A stretch of DNA of 64,000 nucleotides, from the NCBI GenBank assembly GCA_943736015.1, contig OX031059.1, forward strand, positions 47,937,159 through 48,001,158, written 5' to 3'. How positions within the stretch are numbered: the stretch's first letter is position 1; each line of letters opens with the position of its first letter. Below, in pieces: positions 33,915 through 46,023 of this stretch. Position numbers and translations under genes: made by a program. Source of the stretch: Tridacna crocea. Its lineage: Eukaryota > Mollusca > Bivalvia > Cardiida > Cardiidae. Under the pieces are notes generated by a model, which worked only from the letters and a program-made list of their open reading frames with translations, did no database searches and was not told where the DNA came from.

Positions 33915-34082
33915 ATCAAGATACATCCACGCTATAAAGCTTTTTTTCCCTGTGTAATAAGGGCCTACTTTTGGGGAAAAAAATGAAAAAAGGGAGATAC
34001 TGCTCGTTATGGGCAATTTCTGACGTTGCTACGGTGAATATTATCACGTAGTCGTCCATTTACAATTCATTAAAGTTGATTA

Positions 34083-34310
34083 TTAACTCTTTACCAAACG
34101 GCAACATTTTAGACTGGTCAGAATTGAAAGCATTTGCAGGCGACAAAATTAATGCGACTCAAAAATTGAAATTTGTTCTGACAGGGTAGAAAACATTGTG
34201 GGAAAAAGAGAAAATGCTGGTTACCAGCATTTTCTCCTTTTCCCACAATGTTTTCAAAAGTCTTCTTTTTCAGGACCGTGAAAACCAGGGATTGTTTGGG
34301 AAAGGGTTGA
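34083..34310 (-). mobile_element. Family A MITE
   Basis: TTAACTCTTTACCAAACGGC to GGGAAAGGGTTGA; perfect arms. Confidence 0.85.
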
Positions 34311-34504
34311 TATTGTTCAAGATTCATTTTTAATGTGTTGCTACAAATTTGTTCAAGGGGTAACACATTAAAGTAAAGACGGAAAACTTATTGGAATGAC
34401 CTTGTTTAAATCTAGTCCTTTCTGTAAATAAAGGTATATTTAATATAAATACGATCGTAAAACAACTCTAAACTATTGATATAAGGTATTTGTCCGTTAC
34501 GGGT

Positions 34505-34800
34505 TCTCTAAGCCTTTGATACACAATCCCAATCTGAAGAAGGCTATAAAAGACATTGTGGGAAAAGGGGACTTTAAACCTTTATTACAGAATCCCGAGC
34601 TTAAATGACCCTATAGAAAAAGGCTATAAAACATCATTGGAAAAGGAGAAAATGCTGACTAGCAGCATTTTCTCCTTTTCCAATGATGTTTTCAATCTTA
34701 TCAATGATGAAAACCATCATTTCGGCAACATTTTATTTATCGTCTGCCAGTACTTACAGTTTGGTTCAGTCTAAACTTTGGTCGTTTGGTGAAGAGTTAA
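34505..34800 (+). mobile_element. Family A left-half fragment followed by a complete copy
   Basis: The fragment ends at GTGGGAAAAGGGG (34570). The full element 34574-34800 has the arms CATCATTGGAAAAGGAG and inverse around GACTAGCAGC. Confidence 0.78.
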
Positions 34801-35032
34801 ATCAAAACACACAGTATTACTGCATAACTAAATTCGTTACCGTGGGAAACAAATTTGTTGCCGACGAATTTGTAAACGTGATTGTAAAATATTGTTTATA
34901 TGATCAAAATGAATTTGAGCGTTATACATGAATACCTAGTAACCCTATTCCTGCTAAACCTGTTCCACCTTAAACGATACTATACATATAGGTGGTCAAA
35001 TTTTAAACAGTTTTTTCAACCAATCGTTCTAT

Positions 35033-35255
35033 TTAAGCCTTTCCCAAACGGCAAATTTTGGACCAGACCAAATTGAAAGCATTTTTAAGATGACAAATCA
35101 ACAGTTGCTAAAAAGATGATTTTTCTATATGATAGGGTAGAAAACATTGTGGGAAAAGGAGAAAATGCTGGTTACCAGCATTTTCACCTTTTCCCACAAT
35201 GTTTTCAAAAGGCTTCTGAGCCGTAAAAACCAGGGATTGTTTGGGAAAGGGTTAA
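35033..35255 (-). mobile_element. Family A MITE
   Basis: TTAAGCCTTTCCCAAACGGC to GGGAAAGGGTTAA; core GCTGGTTACCAGC. Confidence 0.86.
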
Positions 35256-35413
35256 ATACTGATTGTTAAATAGATCCACATACAATTTGACCAGGATAAT
35301 CCGACCCACAACTTTTGGCAAAATCAGTGGGCCAAATGGATTTACCCATTTTACCCAAATGACTAAAGTTATCTAAACGTGGTTTACAGGACATGAAACG
35401 ATCTAGAGTCGAT

Positions 35414-35457
<44 letters not shown>

Positions 35458-35470
35458 CAGAGAGAGAGGT
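35414..35470. repeat. GA dinucleotide microsatellite
   Basis: About 27 dinucleotides, with GACAGA interruptions near the end. Confidence 0.95.
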
Positions 35471-35667
35471 ACCTTACATACCTTTTATATGACAGCCATA
35501 TAATTTTCATCCAAAGCAATCTAAATTCCTTACAATAAAACGATGCAGTATGAATTGTTCACAACTTCAGTATCAAATACAATATAACTCGACATAGGGT
35601 GTCATTACAAGTGTACTGAAGCGCTAAACCTTGCCTATAAAATTATAAACATCCATTCACGTATTAA

Positions 35668-35845
35668 CCAACCACTATAAACTGCATTCGTAGCCTTACT
35701 CCAGTTTTGGAAAGTAACGCAATTTCTGATTGGCTAAACCATTTGGTTTAGCCAATCAGAAATTGCATTACTTTCCAAACTTGAAAATTTTTCAGAATTA
35801 GACCAAGAATGTTGTCAAGAATGGTTGGTGAATACAGGCCCCATA
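35668..35845. mobile_element. Family F hairpin MITE, second copy
   Basis: Stem AATTTCTGATTGGCTAAACC and its inverse; right end GAATGGTTGGTGAATAC. Confidence 0.75.
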
Positions 35846-35849
35846 AACT

Positions 35850-36990
35850 TCATTTCTCACTGTCTAGATGTAAATGGTTGAAGTCCCCCTTCCTTCTAAA
35901 GTGGCGTTTCCACTTATAAGTATTCATACGTATAAGAAAACTATATATAGATTATGTGACGGGAAAAACGCGCATCATGATAAGAAAAGTCTCTATTTTG
36001 TCATCCTGAAATTTTAATGTCCTACTTGTCTGTTGACATTTCCCACTCATCCATCTCTTTCCAGGACGTGAATTTCTAGACCGATATTAAATTTGAATAT
36101 AGGTTAATGGTTTATAAATTCTCACTCTATATACGTACATAGACAGTCTGTATGTAAACTCTTAACCTCTTTGGTCTTCCGTTTTGTTTGAATGCTATTT
36201 ATCCTTTTCCACAGAACCCACAATTTTGCACTACCGTGAAGAAGAAGAAAAGAAGGCACTTGAAGAACTTGTGAGAAAAGGAGAAATGCTGGTTACCCTA
36301 ATTCCCACGATGTTTTCTACAATGTCAATGACGAATTCCTGAGCCCTTTTAAATTTGTCGTCTGCAAATGCTTTTAATTTGGAGAAGACTTTGTAAGTTT
36401 GCCGCCAGGAAAGTATTATAAAAATCTCGAGATTTCCGAAGCAGGAACGTAACAGTTCTTGACGCGTTAACGGTCGATCAGTGGTTCTGTATTTCGAATA
36501 GTTTAAGAGCGATTCGATTATTCAAATAATAAAAAACGACACTGTCTTAAAAGTTCGGAAAATTTGATTTATCACCAATAAGTGCAGGGTCGATTATACG
36601 TACATCCACGCTTGATAGAAGACGAAAGATCTTCTCTAAGATAATTTAAGCCCATCCACGGATAAACGTCCCCTTCGGTAAATTGGGGTATGATCTACCC
36701 TGTGTAACAGGGGTGTTGAGAAAACTCAGTTCCTTCAAAAGTGGCCATTTATCAAACAATCCAATGTTTTAACGCTCCTTAAGACAATTTTTTTTTTGAA
36801 AATATAGTGGCCTTTTCACACAATGTTTTCCATCCTTTCAAACAAGTACTTCGCTTGTTACCTCACATTTAAGTTGTCATCGGAAGATGTTTTCGTTTAT
36901 GTTAAGTCTAAAATTTCATCTTCGGTAAGAGGTACACAGCGCCCCCACCCCCTAGAGTGAGCACAAGGGTATATTCTGCAAAAGTGTACT
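35850..36990. other. Intergenic with two decayed MITEs
   Basis: Degraded family A copies at ~36200-36400 (GTGAGAAAAGGAGAAATGCT) and ~36745-36930. No gene seen. Confidence 0.45.
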
Positions 36991-37009
36991 CCAATATGGC
37001 TGTGAAAAG

Positions 37010-37135
37010 TAGGTATCAGGAAATTTGCGTACAGGTCGTCTCGGATCAGCTTGGGCAATCCCCGCAGGCTACTCCGAGACGGCACTGAGCGACTACAGTA
37101 GATTTTATGTAATAGTTGATTTGCGCAAAACAGAA
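37010..37135. mobile_element. Family C MITE, left part
   Basis: GTCGTCTCGGATCAGCTTGG and its inverse partner, followed by the linker GTAGATTTTATGTAATAG. Confidence 0.65.
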
Positions 37136-37139
37136 AAAA

Positions 37140-38330
37140 AATTACGTAATCAAAGGACTGAAACTCCTGAAAAGCGGATTTGTTGAATTGTTTAAAATAT
37201 GATAAGATGTTATAAAAACTTTATAAAAAGATGATCATACCTAATACATGTATACTATGCAAGTAATTAGCAGTGTAAGCAAGGACAATGGGGGTCAAAG
37301 TTGTCCTTCAAGTGTGTAGTGCAGCAATTTTATTGTGCTACTTATTAGAGTGGTAACATGATGCAACGATTTGACATGTTTTTATGACAGTATTGTATTT
37401 CGGACTTAAAACACGAATAGGACTGTGTATCGTGTTTTAAAAAAAGTGAAGTTGGGATGTACCAGCTAAAAGTTAAAGTAAGATGGTAAGTGTGCAAACG
37501 TGTACACATGACAGTATTTGGTTTGGGTCAAACCATAACATTGTACAGTCTAAAAAAAGGCTAACATCAGCATAAAATGAGGAAGTTTGAGAGGCAATCA
37601 TGGCTCTATATAAAAACATGTTTTAACTACACTTGCCTATTTCGTCAGAATTGTAAGGTCTGTCTAAAATTTTAAAATTCATCCAAACGATTAACTTTTT
37701 TGTAGGAGAATGGTGTAGTGTAGCTGCATGTAAACGTACTAGAAGTAAAACAATGATTCTATAATAATTCCGTTATAACAAAGTGTTAAAGTCTACAACT
37801 GTCAATCGGTTTCAGCAATCATGGACAAGTCTGTTAAAAGAGTACATGATATTGCTATTTACACAAGTATTCAATATGATTTTTTGTGCCTTCTTGTTAA
37901 ACTCTATGCCAATGGACAAAATCTTTTAATCCCCACCCCCCATCCCCAGACAAAAAAAAAACAAACAAAAACTAAATAGATCTATTCAGATTTTCATACT
38001 TTCACCAAACTCAAAAATGACTTATATCACTGAATTCTAGTCAGAAAACCATTAGTAAAGAAGAAAGATAAGATATAAAAAAAAGGTTTTTACTTAATGG
38101 GCTATATAGCCTCTTTGGTATTAAAAGTTTTCATGCCACAGTTCTGGAAAGCCTTGAGGGAATGGTACATAATCAATAACAGGCACCGTCGACAAGGATT
38201 CATATTCAATTCAGTATCAAGACACCATACCTAGTGTAACAAAAAATAAACAGAGTGACCCGTTGCTAGGGTACACTTACATGATAAAACGCCCAAAATT
38301 GCACCATTTTACTTAATCTAACCGTGCACT
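37140..38330. other. AT-rich intergenic stretch
   Basis: I see no gene or repeat landmarks in this stretch. Confidence 0.5.
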
Positions 38331-38537
38331 TTAACCTTTTACTCCATAGATACTCATTTCTACGCATTGCTTGTAGGAGCCTTTGGAAAACATTGTGACG
38401 AGCAATTTCACCTTTTGCCACAATGTTTTCTATTCTATCAAAAGGTGTTGTATACAGATAAGAAACAGCTTCATCCTTGCTGTTACTTAGGGTTGATTAG
38501 TGATACCATAGAAATGCCTTATGGAGTAAAGGGTTAA
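38331..38537 (+). mobile_element. Family B MITE with left arm deleted
   Basis: TTAACCTTTTACTCCATAGA start; AACATTGTG joins directly to ACGAGCAATTTC. Right end AGTAAAGGGTTAA. Confidence 0.83.
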
Positions 38538-38654
38538 ATGAAAAGAAATATATATGTAGTTGTATTTATTGGCCTTTCACAAAAAATGTATTACTGTAGT
38601 TTTTAAAGTTTTATAGATGGATAGAATTCTTGTAATCCTTAGGCTGCGGAGAGG

Positions 38655-38745
38655 ACCTCAAGGACATTTTTTAGTCAACGTAAATTAGGATCAGACTGCA
38701 CAGAACATGCAGTCTGATCACGGATCTAGGTACTGCCTGGTAAGG
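38655..38745. repeat. Family D hairpin
   Basis: GGATCAGACTGCACAGAAC and TGCAGTCTGATCACGG. Confidence 0.65.
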
Positions 38746-38868
38746 TGGTATTTTCCCCTGAAAATAAATCTGAAAAAGCAATATTTGGATTTTTACTAGC
38801 GACGTGAAAGTTTCATTTTGGTTAAGTAAAAGTAAAATTTTACTTTGCTTGTCACACTGTGTGTATCT

Positions 38869-39097
38869 TTAACCCATTACTACACAATCCCTACTTTTGA
38901 CGCCCCTAAGAAAGAGTCCTTTTGAAAACACTGTGGGAAAAGGAGAAAATGCTGGTAACCAGCATTTTCTCCTTTTCCCACCGTGTTTTCTACCCTTCCC
39001 AGAACAAATTTCAATTTTTCAGTCACCTTTATTTTGTCGTCTGCAAATGCTTTCAATTTGGACCAGTCTAAAATTTTCTCGTGTGGTAAAGAGTTAA
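38869..39097 (+). mobile_element. Family A MITE
   Basis: TTAACCCATTACTACACAAT to GGTAAAGAGTTAA; perfect hairpin except one base. Confidence 0.88.
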
Positions 39098-39222
39098 AAA
39101 ACAAATCTACATCTATGTTCTGCCAGGTTATGAGTGATGATTTTAATTCTTTTCTGTGCACAATGAAAATAGGTTTCACCTAAAACTGCATTGGACTGTA
39201 ATAAATTGCCTTTTTACCAGTA

Positions 39223-39452
39223 TTAACCCTTTACAAAACGACAAAATTTTAGACTGGTCCAAACTGAAAGCACTTGCAGACGACACAATAAACGTAACTC
39301 AAAAATTAACATTTGTGTTCAGCAGGGTAGAAAACATTGTAGGAAAAGGAGAAAATGCTGGTAACCAGCATTGTCTCCTTTTCCCACAATGTTTTCAGAA
39401 GGCTTTTATCTCAGGATCGTTAAAACCATGTATTGTTTGGTAAAGGGTCAAT
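39223..39452 (-). mobile_element. Family A MITE
   Basis: TTAACCCTTTACAAAACGAC to GGTAAAGGGTCAA; core GCTGGTAACCAGC. Opposite orientation to its neighbour 125 bp away. Confidence 0.85.
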
Positions 39453-39583
39453 ATTGAATTTCAAGTATCTCATAATGCTACGCCACTTTTTTCTTTGTTT
39501 TTGCACATGTCCCTGCAATGGCTCAATTATGTAGTGAAATTATTAAATTAACAATAAAGGCCAAATATTAACGTAGCGGGTTT

Positions 39584-39672
39584 TTAACTCTTTATCACAT
39601 AATCTCAACTTTCCCGAGGAAGAAACATTTGAAAACATTGTGGGAAAAGGAGAAAATGCTGATATCCAGAAA
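39584..39672 (+). mobile_element. Family A MITE, left half ending at the hairpin tip
   Basis: Breaks off after GAGAAAATGCTGATATCCAG. Confidence 0.65.
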
Positions 39673-39807
39673 AGCAGTGTCATGAGGTAGGATGGTCTTT
39701 GAACATGAATAATATTGACAAATAGGAAAAAGTTTCGATCCCTGTATGCCTACGCGGACCTCTGCAGCCTGGCATGAGTGGATACTTTTTATAAATGCAT
39801 TACACCA

Positions 39808-39927
39808 AACCCTTTACTACATAGTAGAAATTTAAACATGTTCAAATTGAAAGTATCGGACTCGTATATCGTTTCTTTTTTTCGCATCCCAAAATATTGT
39901 CGTTTGGTAATGAGTGAAAGGTCTTCA
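39808..39927 (-). mobile_element. Family A MITE remnant without hairpin
   Basis: AACCCTTTACTACATAG and ATTGTCGTTTGGTAATGAG ends only. Confidence 0.5.
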
Positions 39928-40048
39928 AGAACACAGCTAAAATGTTCATCTCGTTTGGCGCTTCCTATCGTCAATAACGGCATTCGACGTCATGACGTAA
40001 TATTGTGACAAACACGCTCTGCCCTTTCAACGATCTTTCGGAGGATTG

Positions 40049-40273
40049 TTAACCCATTACTAAACTACAGTATTTTAGGCTTGTCCAAATCGAAAGCATT
40101 TGCAGACGACAAAATAAAAGTGACTGAAAATTTGATTTTTTTTGTGAAGAGTTGAAAACATTGTGGGTAAAGGAAAAATCCTGGTTACCAGCATTTTCTC
40201 CTTTTCCTACAATGTTTTCTAAAGGTTTCTTTCTCAGGGTAGTCAAAATAGGGATTGTGTGGTAATGGGTTAA
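40049..40273 (-). mobile_element. Family A MITE
   Basis: TTAACCCATTACTAAACTAC to GGTAATGGGTTAA; a slightly eroded hairpin. Confidence 0.83.
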
Positions 40274-40574
40274 TAGCTAATGTGACTGTATTTTTGTCCT
40301 CTCTCGCTGCAGATCTTTGTTTCATGATGATCATGCGGGAAAGGGACCAGTGGTATGGAAAGTATATTGTGCGAAATACTTGTAAAGTTTGGACAGCTGC
40401 AGTGGCCGCCATGATGTATCGGAAGTAATGTTGGACACGGCGTTGAGAACCATACAAAGAAACACTTTCAAAACGATTTAAATGGCAGTCTAAGTTGAGG
40501 TCACTGGCGCTGTTTGTGCATGTCATATTCTTTGAAGATTCGACCTGTCTACTATGACGCATCATCCATCCCAT

Positions 40575-41520
40575 ACACGTACTTGGGAAAAATACGGCTT
40601 ATACCGAAGCTATTACCCAAGCCTGTAGGTTCTATTTTAAAAATTTACTCCTCTTTCTCAATGTTTATTTATTGCGGCCCCTAATATTTGATTTAAAAAA
40701 AAAAATACACGAAAATGTCCTTTTTCGAACACGATAATTAGTCTAACTCTTTTTTAAATGACAAACTTAACATTAATTCGAATTGAAATCATACCAAGAG
40801 GAAAAATCGAAATTGGTACAAATGAGCTTAATTTTCTAGTATAACGTTGTGGGGAAAAGTAGGGGTCCCTTAGCATATGTAATTTCCTCTTTTCCCGCAA
40901 TGCTTTCAAAAGTTCATCTGTTGAGGACACTTTAAAACGGCGATTACATTACATAGCCCACTTTTGTAAGACTGGTTTTTAGAAGATGATGACTCATCAT
41001 CACCTTCTTATACCATCCGATAGGGGTTTTCCACATAAGCACGCATTACACCCCAGTCTCGAAAAAAAATAGGTCCTCAAACATCAATGAACAGACGCTC
41101 CTCTGTCATTTGATATGTACCAGTAATATGCGGATTAAAAATCAGTGTATGCAATTCATACAAACAATGAATTTCAGAGTTTAATATCGTAGAACTCGCT
41201 CTGAATTTCAAAATTTGTCACGTTTCGCAGCTTTGACCTTTTTTTTTTTAAGCTTTAATTGCCACGTCTATCGGTATGTGAGGGTCGTGGCCATCCCCCA
41301 ACATACCTTACATGTCATTGTTAGTAAATATTTTGTTAGTAGTACATATTTACAAATATCATTGTTTCATTGTGTAATAGCTTTTAAAATGTTTTCCAAT
41401 TTTACAATTTCCCCATTCCAGAATTTCAAGTTAACTAATATGTAATTGATGTGCCAAAATACTGATTGATTTGCGACAACAAAGCTTATTATTTTTTTTA
41501 TGTGGTGCAAAAGTGTGCGG
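40575..41520. other. Intergenic, no gene recognised
   Basis: A decayed family A trace at 40741-40930. Nothing else recognised. Confidence 0.45.
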
Positions 41521-41522
41521 GT

Positions 41523-41566
41523 ATGTGTGGGGGGTGTGTGCGGGTGTGTGTGTGTGTGTGTGTGTG
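41523..41566. repeat. TG dinucleotide microsatellite
   Basis: TG run near the 3' end of the LINE fragment. Confidence 0.9.
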
Positions 41567-41725
41567 CATAGGTGGGCTAATATGCTGATATGCTTGTTTA
41601 CTCACTAAAATGAACCAGGATAAAAGGAAAAGTCTTGTGTCTTTAAATCTTACTTCTTAATTGTTGATTTTTTTTTTCGTGTTTTCTATGATTTATGTCT
41701 TCGGTTATTGACTATCTTAATCGGC

Positions 41726-43490
41726 TCATGGGAGGTTTTGTATGATATGTTCTACAAAAGTCATGATATTTTCTCCCTTTTCAAACATTTTAGTATTTCT
41801 ATAGACGTCTAAATTTGTTGTCAGGTGGTTCCTTAATCCATTTATTGAAGGTTTATACAGTTTATTTCTGCAGAAATATATATATTTTTTAATTTCCAAA
41901 AGGAGTATATCTAATTTAGTATTTGTTGTGTTTGAGCCCAAAAGTAAAATAGAGCTGTTAATTTGCACAGTTTGATTAAAATTTTTTATAATTTCTGTGA
42001 CTCTACTTATCAAAGTTTTCGTGTATCTACATTCGTAAAATAAATGTGTGATTGTTTCAACATCTGTGCCACAAAATGTACATAAATTCCTATTTATCAG
42101 CTTCATTTTAAAAAGTAAGGCGTTTGTTGCAATAATCCGATGCACTTTTCTTGTTTGTAACCATTGGGTGTAAGTATCTCGTGTGTATTTGAATACGTTT
42201 CCGTGAATTTGTTTCCAATCTAAGTTTAAACCATTATAATATATAGACCATTTGTTCCTACTTGTTGGTGTTTCATCGTTTTTTATAGGAGTATTATAAA
42301 CGTGTTTGTTTATGTCGTTTTTAGTTATTATATGAAAAAAATAACTGTTAATTGAAGGATTATGACATTCATTTAAAATTTTATGTGTAACTGGAAATGG
42401 AATATTCTGATGTGAAAAGAAAGCTTTAACTGAATTTACAATACTATAATAGTTTAAAAAATTTATTCCATTCTTGGTTACGTTTTTGATTTCATTTAAA
42501 CTTTTAAAACATCCGTCGTTTCTCAAAATGTCTTAAACATATCTTATGCCACATTTGTATAAGTTTGCATCGTAGATATACTTAGAGTCTATCGTAATGT
42601 TCTCGTTATAAAATAGAGGCATGGTCATTATTTCCGACAATTTTGTAAACTTATATTTAGAGCTAAATACCATGAATGATTTTAAAACATCTATCCAAAA
42701 TTCATTTTTCATTGTTCCTAGAATTTTTTTGCAGTATAAAGTACCAAAGTTAAAAACTCTCTCTGGATCAAATATGTTGGTTATAAATTTGTAGCAATCA
42801 TTTTTACTGTTGGCTACTATTTTCTTCATCCATTTTAATTTCATAGTTGTATTAAAATTCTTGATATCTATCATCCTTAATCCTCCCTCCACATAATCTT
42901 TGATCATCACTGAATGTTTTATTTTAGCTGGGCCATCCCATACAAATTTATAAAGAATGTCATGTATTTTTTTTAAAAATTCATTGGTTGGCGATGGTAA
43001 AGAAATAAACAAATGTGTGAGAATTGGCACTAAGATACTTTTGACCACAATTATTTTACCAATCGGAGTTAATTTTCGTTTTTTCCAATGTGAAATGCTA
43101 TTTCTTATACTTTGTAATTTGGGCTCATAATTTAAGTTTAACATTTTTTCCAAATCAACATGGAACAAAATACCAAGTAATTTAAATTGTGTTTCCCCCC
43201 ATGTTAATTTCCATTTTGTTTTAATCGCTCGAATGCTATATTTCATGGAACCAATCCATATCAATTTGGTTTTATCAAAATTAACTTTAAGACCAGAAAT
43301 GTGTGAAAAGTGTTCAAGCATTTCCAAAGTACTATTAAGCGTTTTTTCGGACCCATCTAGAAAAAGGGTGGTATCATCTGCGAATTGAGATATTATGTAT
43401 TCTTGATTTTTTTATCTTTATTCCGGTGATATTCTTATCATGTTTTATTTTGATATTCAAAATCTATGTGCAAAGAATGAAAACGTATGC
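41726..43490 (-). pseudogene. 5'-truncated LINE: reverse transcriptase C-terminal half with zinc knuckle
   Basis: Translation gives FILC...ILNIKIK, ITGIKI, the RT catalytic box FADD at 43384-43373, SGLKVNFDKTKL, LTPIGKIIVVKS (thumb) and a C-terminal CTFCGTDVETITHLFYEC zinc knuckle (zf-RVT type). Damage: an in-frame stop near 43460, a one-base slip at the A-run just upstream of the FADD box, and a single TAA at 42535-42533 that splits an otherwise open frame of ~530 codons. The endonuclease and the N-terminal RT are missing, as expected for 5' truncation. The L1/Tx1-like clade is a guess. Confidence 0.85.
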
Positions 43491-43499
43491 AGCTTTGAC

Positions 43500-45238
43500 C
43501 TGACCTGGTTTGTAAAGTATGTCTCAGATGAAACACCCCAAAATACCCGAAACCACTGAAAAATACCCCAAAACACCACAAAACACTCGAAAATTACCAA
43601 AAACTATACCATTACACCTCAAAAGAAAAAAGAAATGAACCAGTGTTAAAAGTGAGTATTAAGGTTTTTCACATCTCACCAAATTAAAAAATATATATAT
43701 CACTTAAATTTATATAAAAAAAAAACAATGCAAATCATCAATAATTAAGAATCGTAAAATTACAAAGAAAAAAAATTTTGGGGGTATTCCCTAAAAAGGC
43801 TACGTAGCCTCTTAAGCTATTTTTAGATTTCCCGCCAAAAATTAAAAAAGCATTGTGGGAATGTTAAGTGACTGGCAAGTGACAAACGACTCTGAAATTC
43901 CATAACATAACAAACATGTGATTATTTTCCATAATGTCTAGATCTTCGGACGCTAGGTCTGAAGCTTTGTCTGTGTATTTCCGGTATGTAAATAAACGAG
44001 TTGCTGATGTAAAAATAGACCGTGTTTCCCTTCAGCGTTGACCTGGGCTGTTGTAAATCTCTAATTTCTCTTGTTGTCAGATGGTTTTCGACTACTGGGG
44101 TTTTATGAATGAAAATTATAAGGCTATGGGAGTATAAGGATGAGTTTTTTGTATTTTTGTAAAATTTTCGTCCCAAGATCTGAAGGGTCACCTTTAAAAC
44201 CTAGTAGCAAATTTCTACCATCACCTTCTATTAGTACTTTCAGTACTTTGATTTTATCAACTGTCAAACTTGTTCTGCAACTTTCGATAATTTCTCTCCA
44301 ATACTAATCTCTCTCGATGAATCATCGCCAATACCCACTCTATCAAGACTCTTACCTATATCTCTATGACAAGTTTTAGGCTGGGTGAAATTGGTAGCAT
44401 TTACAGACGGCAAATATGTGTGCTTCAAGTGATTGAACTTGTCTCTGAAAGGATGGAAAATATTGCAGGAAAACAAGAAAATGCTGGTTAAAAGTCATCG
44501 CCTCCAGGACTGGGTCCTTAAAAACGGTATTTTCCAAGGGATTAATGGTTAACCCCCTTTTTATTGTAGAATTATGCTGGGTGACTCATCTAATCATGTG
44601 GTCAGTGATTTCAAGAAAAACTATGGGAAACAACTGATGAGTAATCCTAAGAACACTTTTTAGCCCAAAGTGTGCATGAAGTTATCTCTCTTTGAGCAAT
44701 ATTGTACACAGAATGTTCAAGTCTGACGATACATTGATTATTTTTTTGATTTTGTTTTCTTCCGGTAGTGCATATTGATAATATATATACAGACATCAAA
44801 CAATTATTGAGCTAAAATAATGCCAATCATCTTTCAAGGGGAAGTAAACAATGAAGACAAGGCAATAGAGAGCTTGGCCAAGCACAGGCGGAATCCGGAA
44901 AACATGAATAACTGTTTTCATATGACTGACATAATTCCGAGGGCGGCTTTAAACTTCATTAAATAAGTAAAAATAAACGAAAATGGTATGGTAGATTCAT
45001 AGTCTCGTATCTGAATTCGTTATAACGCATTGGAGTGGACATTGATTGATATACAATGTACTTAAATATACAATAGACCTATTTTGAGAAATATAATTTA
45101 CAAACTTATTTATTGTTATAGAAGGAAAACCTCACAATTTTGGCACACATTTCTAACAATATTTCAAACAATTCAACCTGTAGCACTGACCAGAATGTCT
45201 CACTTGTAGAGATCGACGATCCGATGCATGTTCCGTTG
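43500..45238. other. Intergenic, AT-rich
   Basis: 43540-43630 is a run of CCCCAAAA/ACACC-like short repeats (AAAACACCACAAAACACTCG). A decayed family A copy is at ~44370-44552. No gene recognised. Confidence 0.45.
45109..45114 (-). promoter_or_regulatory. Candidate AATAAA polyadenylation signal of the ANK-ZU5-UPA gene
   Basis: It lies about 400 bases past the stop. If it is used, the 3'UTR contains the complete MITE at 45239-45443. No closer hexamer was found by eye. Confidence 0.3.
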
Positions 45239-45443
45239 CTTGACTCATTACCAAACGGTTATTCGCAAACAACACATCAACTTTGGCTCAGATGAGGACA
45301 TTTCTCGCTAAAACAGTTAAAAACAATGTGGGAAAAAAAGAAAATGCTGGTTACCAGCATTTTCTCCTTTTCCCGAATTGTTTTCAACAGCCTTCTTCTT
45401 CTGGTTGCATAAAATTGGCATTGCTTAGTAGGTAATGCGTTAA
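45239..45443 (-). mobile_element. Family A MITE just past the ANK-ZU5-UPA stop codon
   Basis: Hairpin AGAAAATGCTGGTTACCAGC with its inverse; right end GGTAATGCGTTAA. It probably lies in the 3'UTR. Confidence 0.78.
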
Positions 45444-45515
45444 CCCATTGACCAAACTTCCCACCTTTTGATATCTCATAAAACGATAAAACATTGGCAA
45501 TATTGGAACATTTTT

Positions 45516-46023
45516 TTATGAAAGTAAACATCCTGCTCTCTTTGAAATTTCTACAGGAAGTGACGTTACAAACTGCTCTTCCGTCTGGCCTTCTTCAACT
45601 GTTGAAATCTGCATCTCTCCAATGATTGGCTGGCCTTTGTGTAACTCTTTTAGATAAAAGGATTGGAATTTGTAAGCTCTAGGGTTGAATGTCAATGAGT
45701 AGGTTGCTTTTCCATTTGCTATATGTTGTAGATTTCCAGAGATTTTCACGAAATATGTCTGGTTCGGTTTGGCCAAGAAGTGACCCGAATGTCTAATTTG
45801 CGGATGCAGTTGAAATCCTTCGGTTTCCCAGAATTCGCTTCTTCGCTTGAATCGGCTCGGTGTGGTGCATTCAACTATGGTTAAGAAAGCGTCTTTCTTC
45901 TGGCAGACGGCGTAGAAAAATACCACCGATGTCTCCCGTTGGAGGGCGCTTTTTATTTTCTCACGTGCTCGCCGCTTCCTTCCGTCAACAGCTCGGTTAT
46001 CTGCCAGACGTATAGCAACAAAC
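45516..46023 (-). CDS. UPA domain, terminal exon
   Basis: A 508-bp exon, acceptor CTGTCTGTTTCAG, which completes the split Met codon and runs 168 codons to TAA. FVAIRLADNRAVDGRKRR begins a UPA fold; TYFVKISGNLQH and YKFQSFYLKEL match the conserved SGNL and FQSF strands of ankyrin UPA. About 28 residues follow the fold. No death-domain helices are present. A family A MITE lies about 70 bases past the stop, probably in the 3'UTR. Confidence 0.82.

Noticed and set aside
40185-40574. 129-codon minus-strand ORF
   Set aside because: Its last third lies inside a family A MITE. The rest (ESVSLYGSQRRVQHYF) has no recognised domain or clear splice sites.
42533-42535. Programmed readthrough stop in the LINE frame
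   Set aside because: The same copy has another stop and a frame slip upstream and is 5'-truncated, so decay is the simpler reading.
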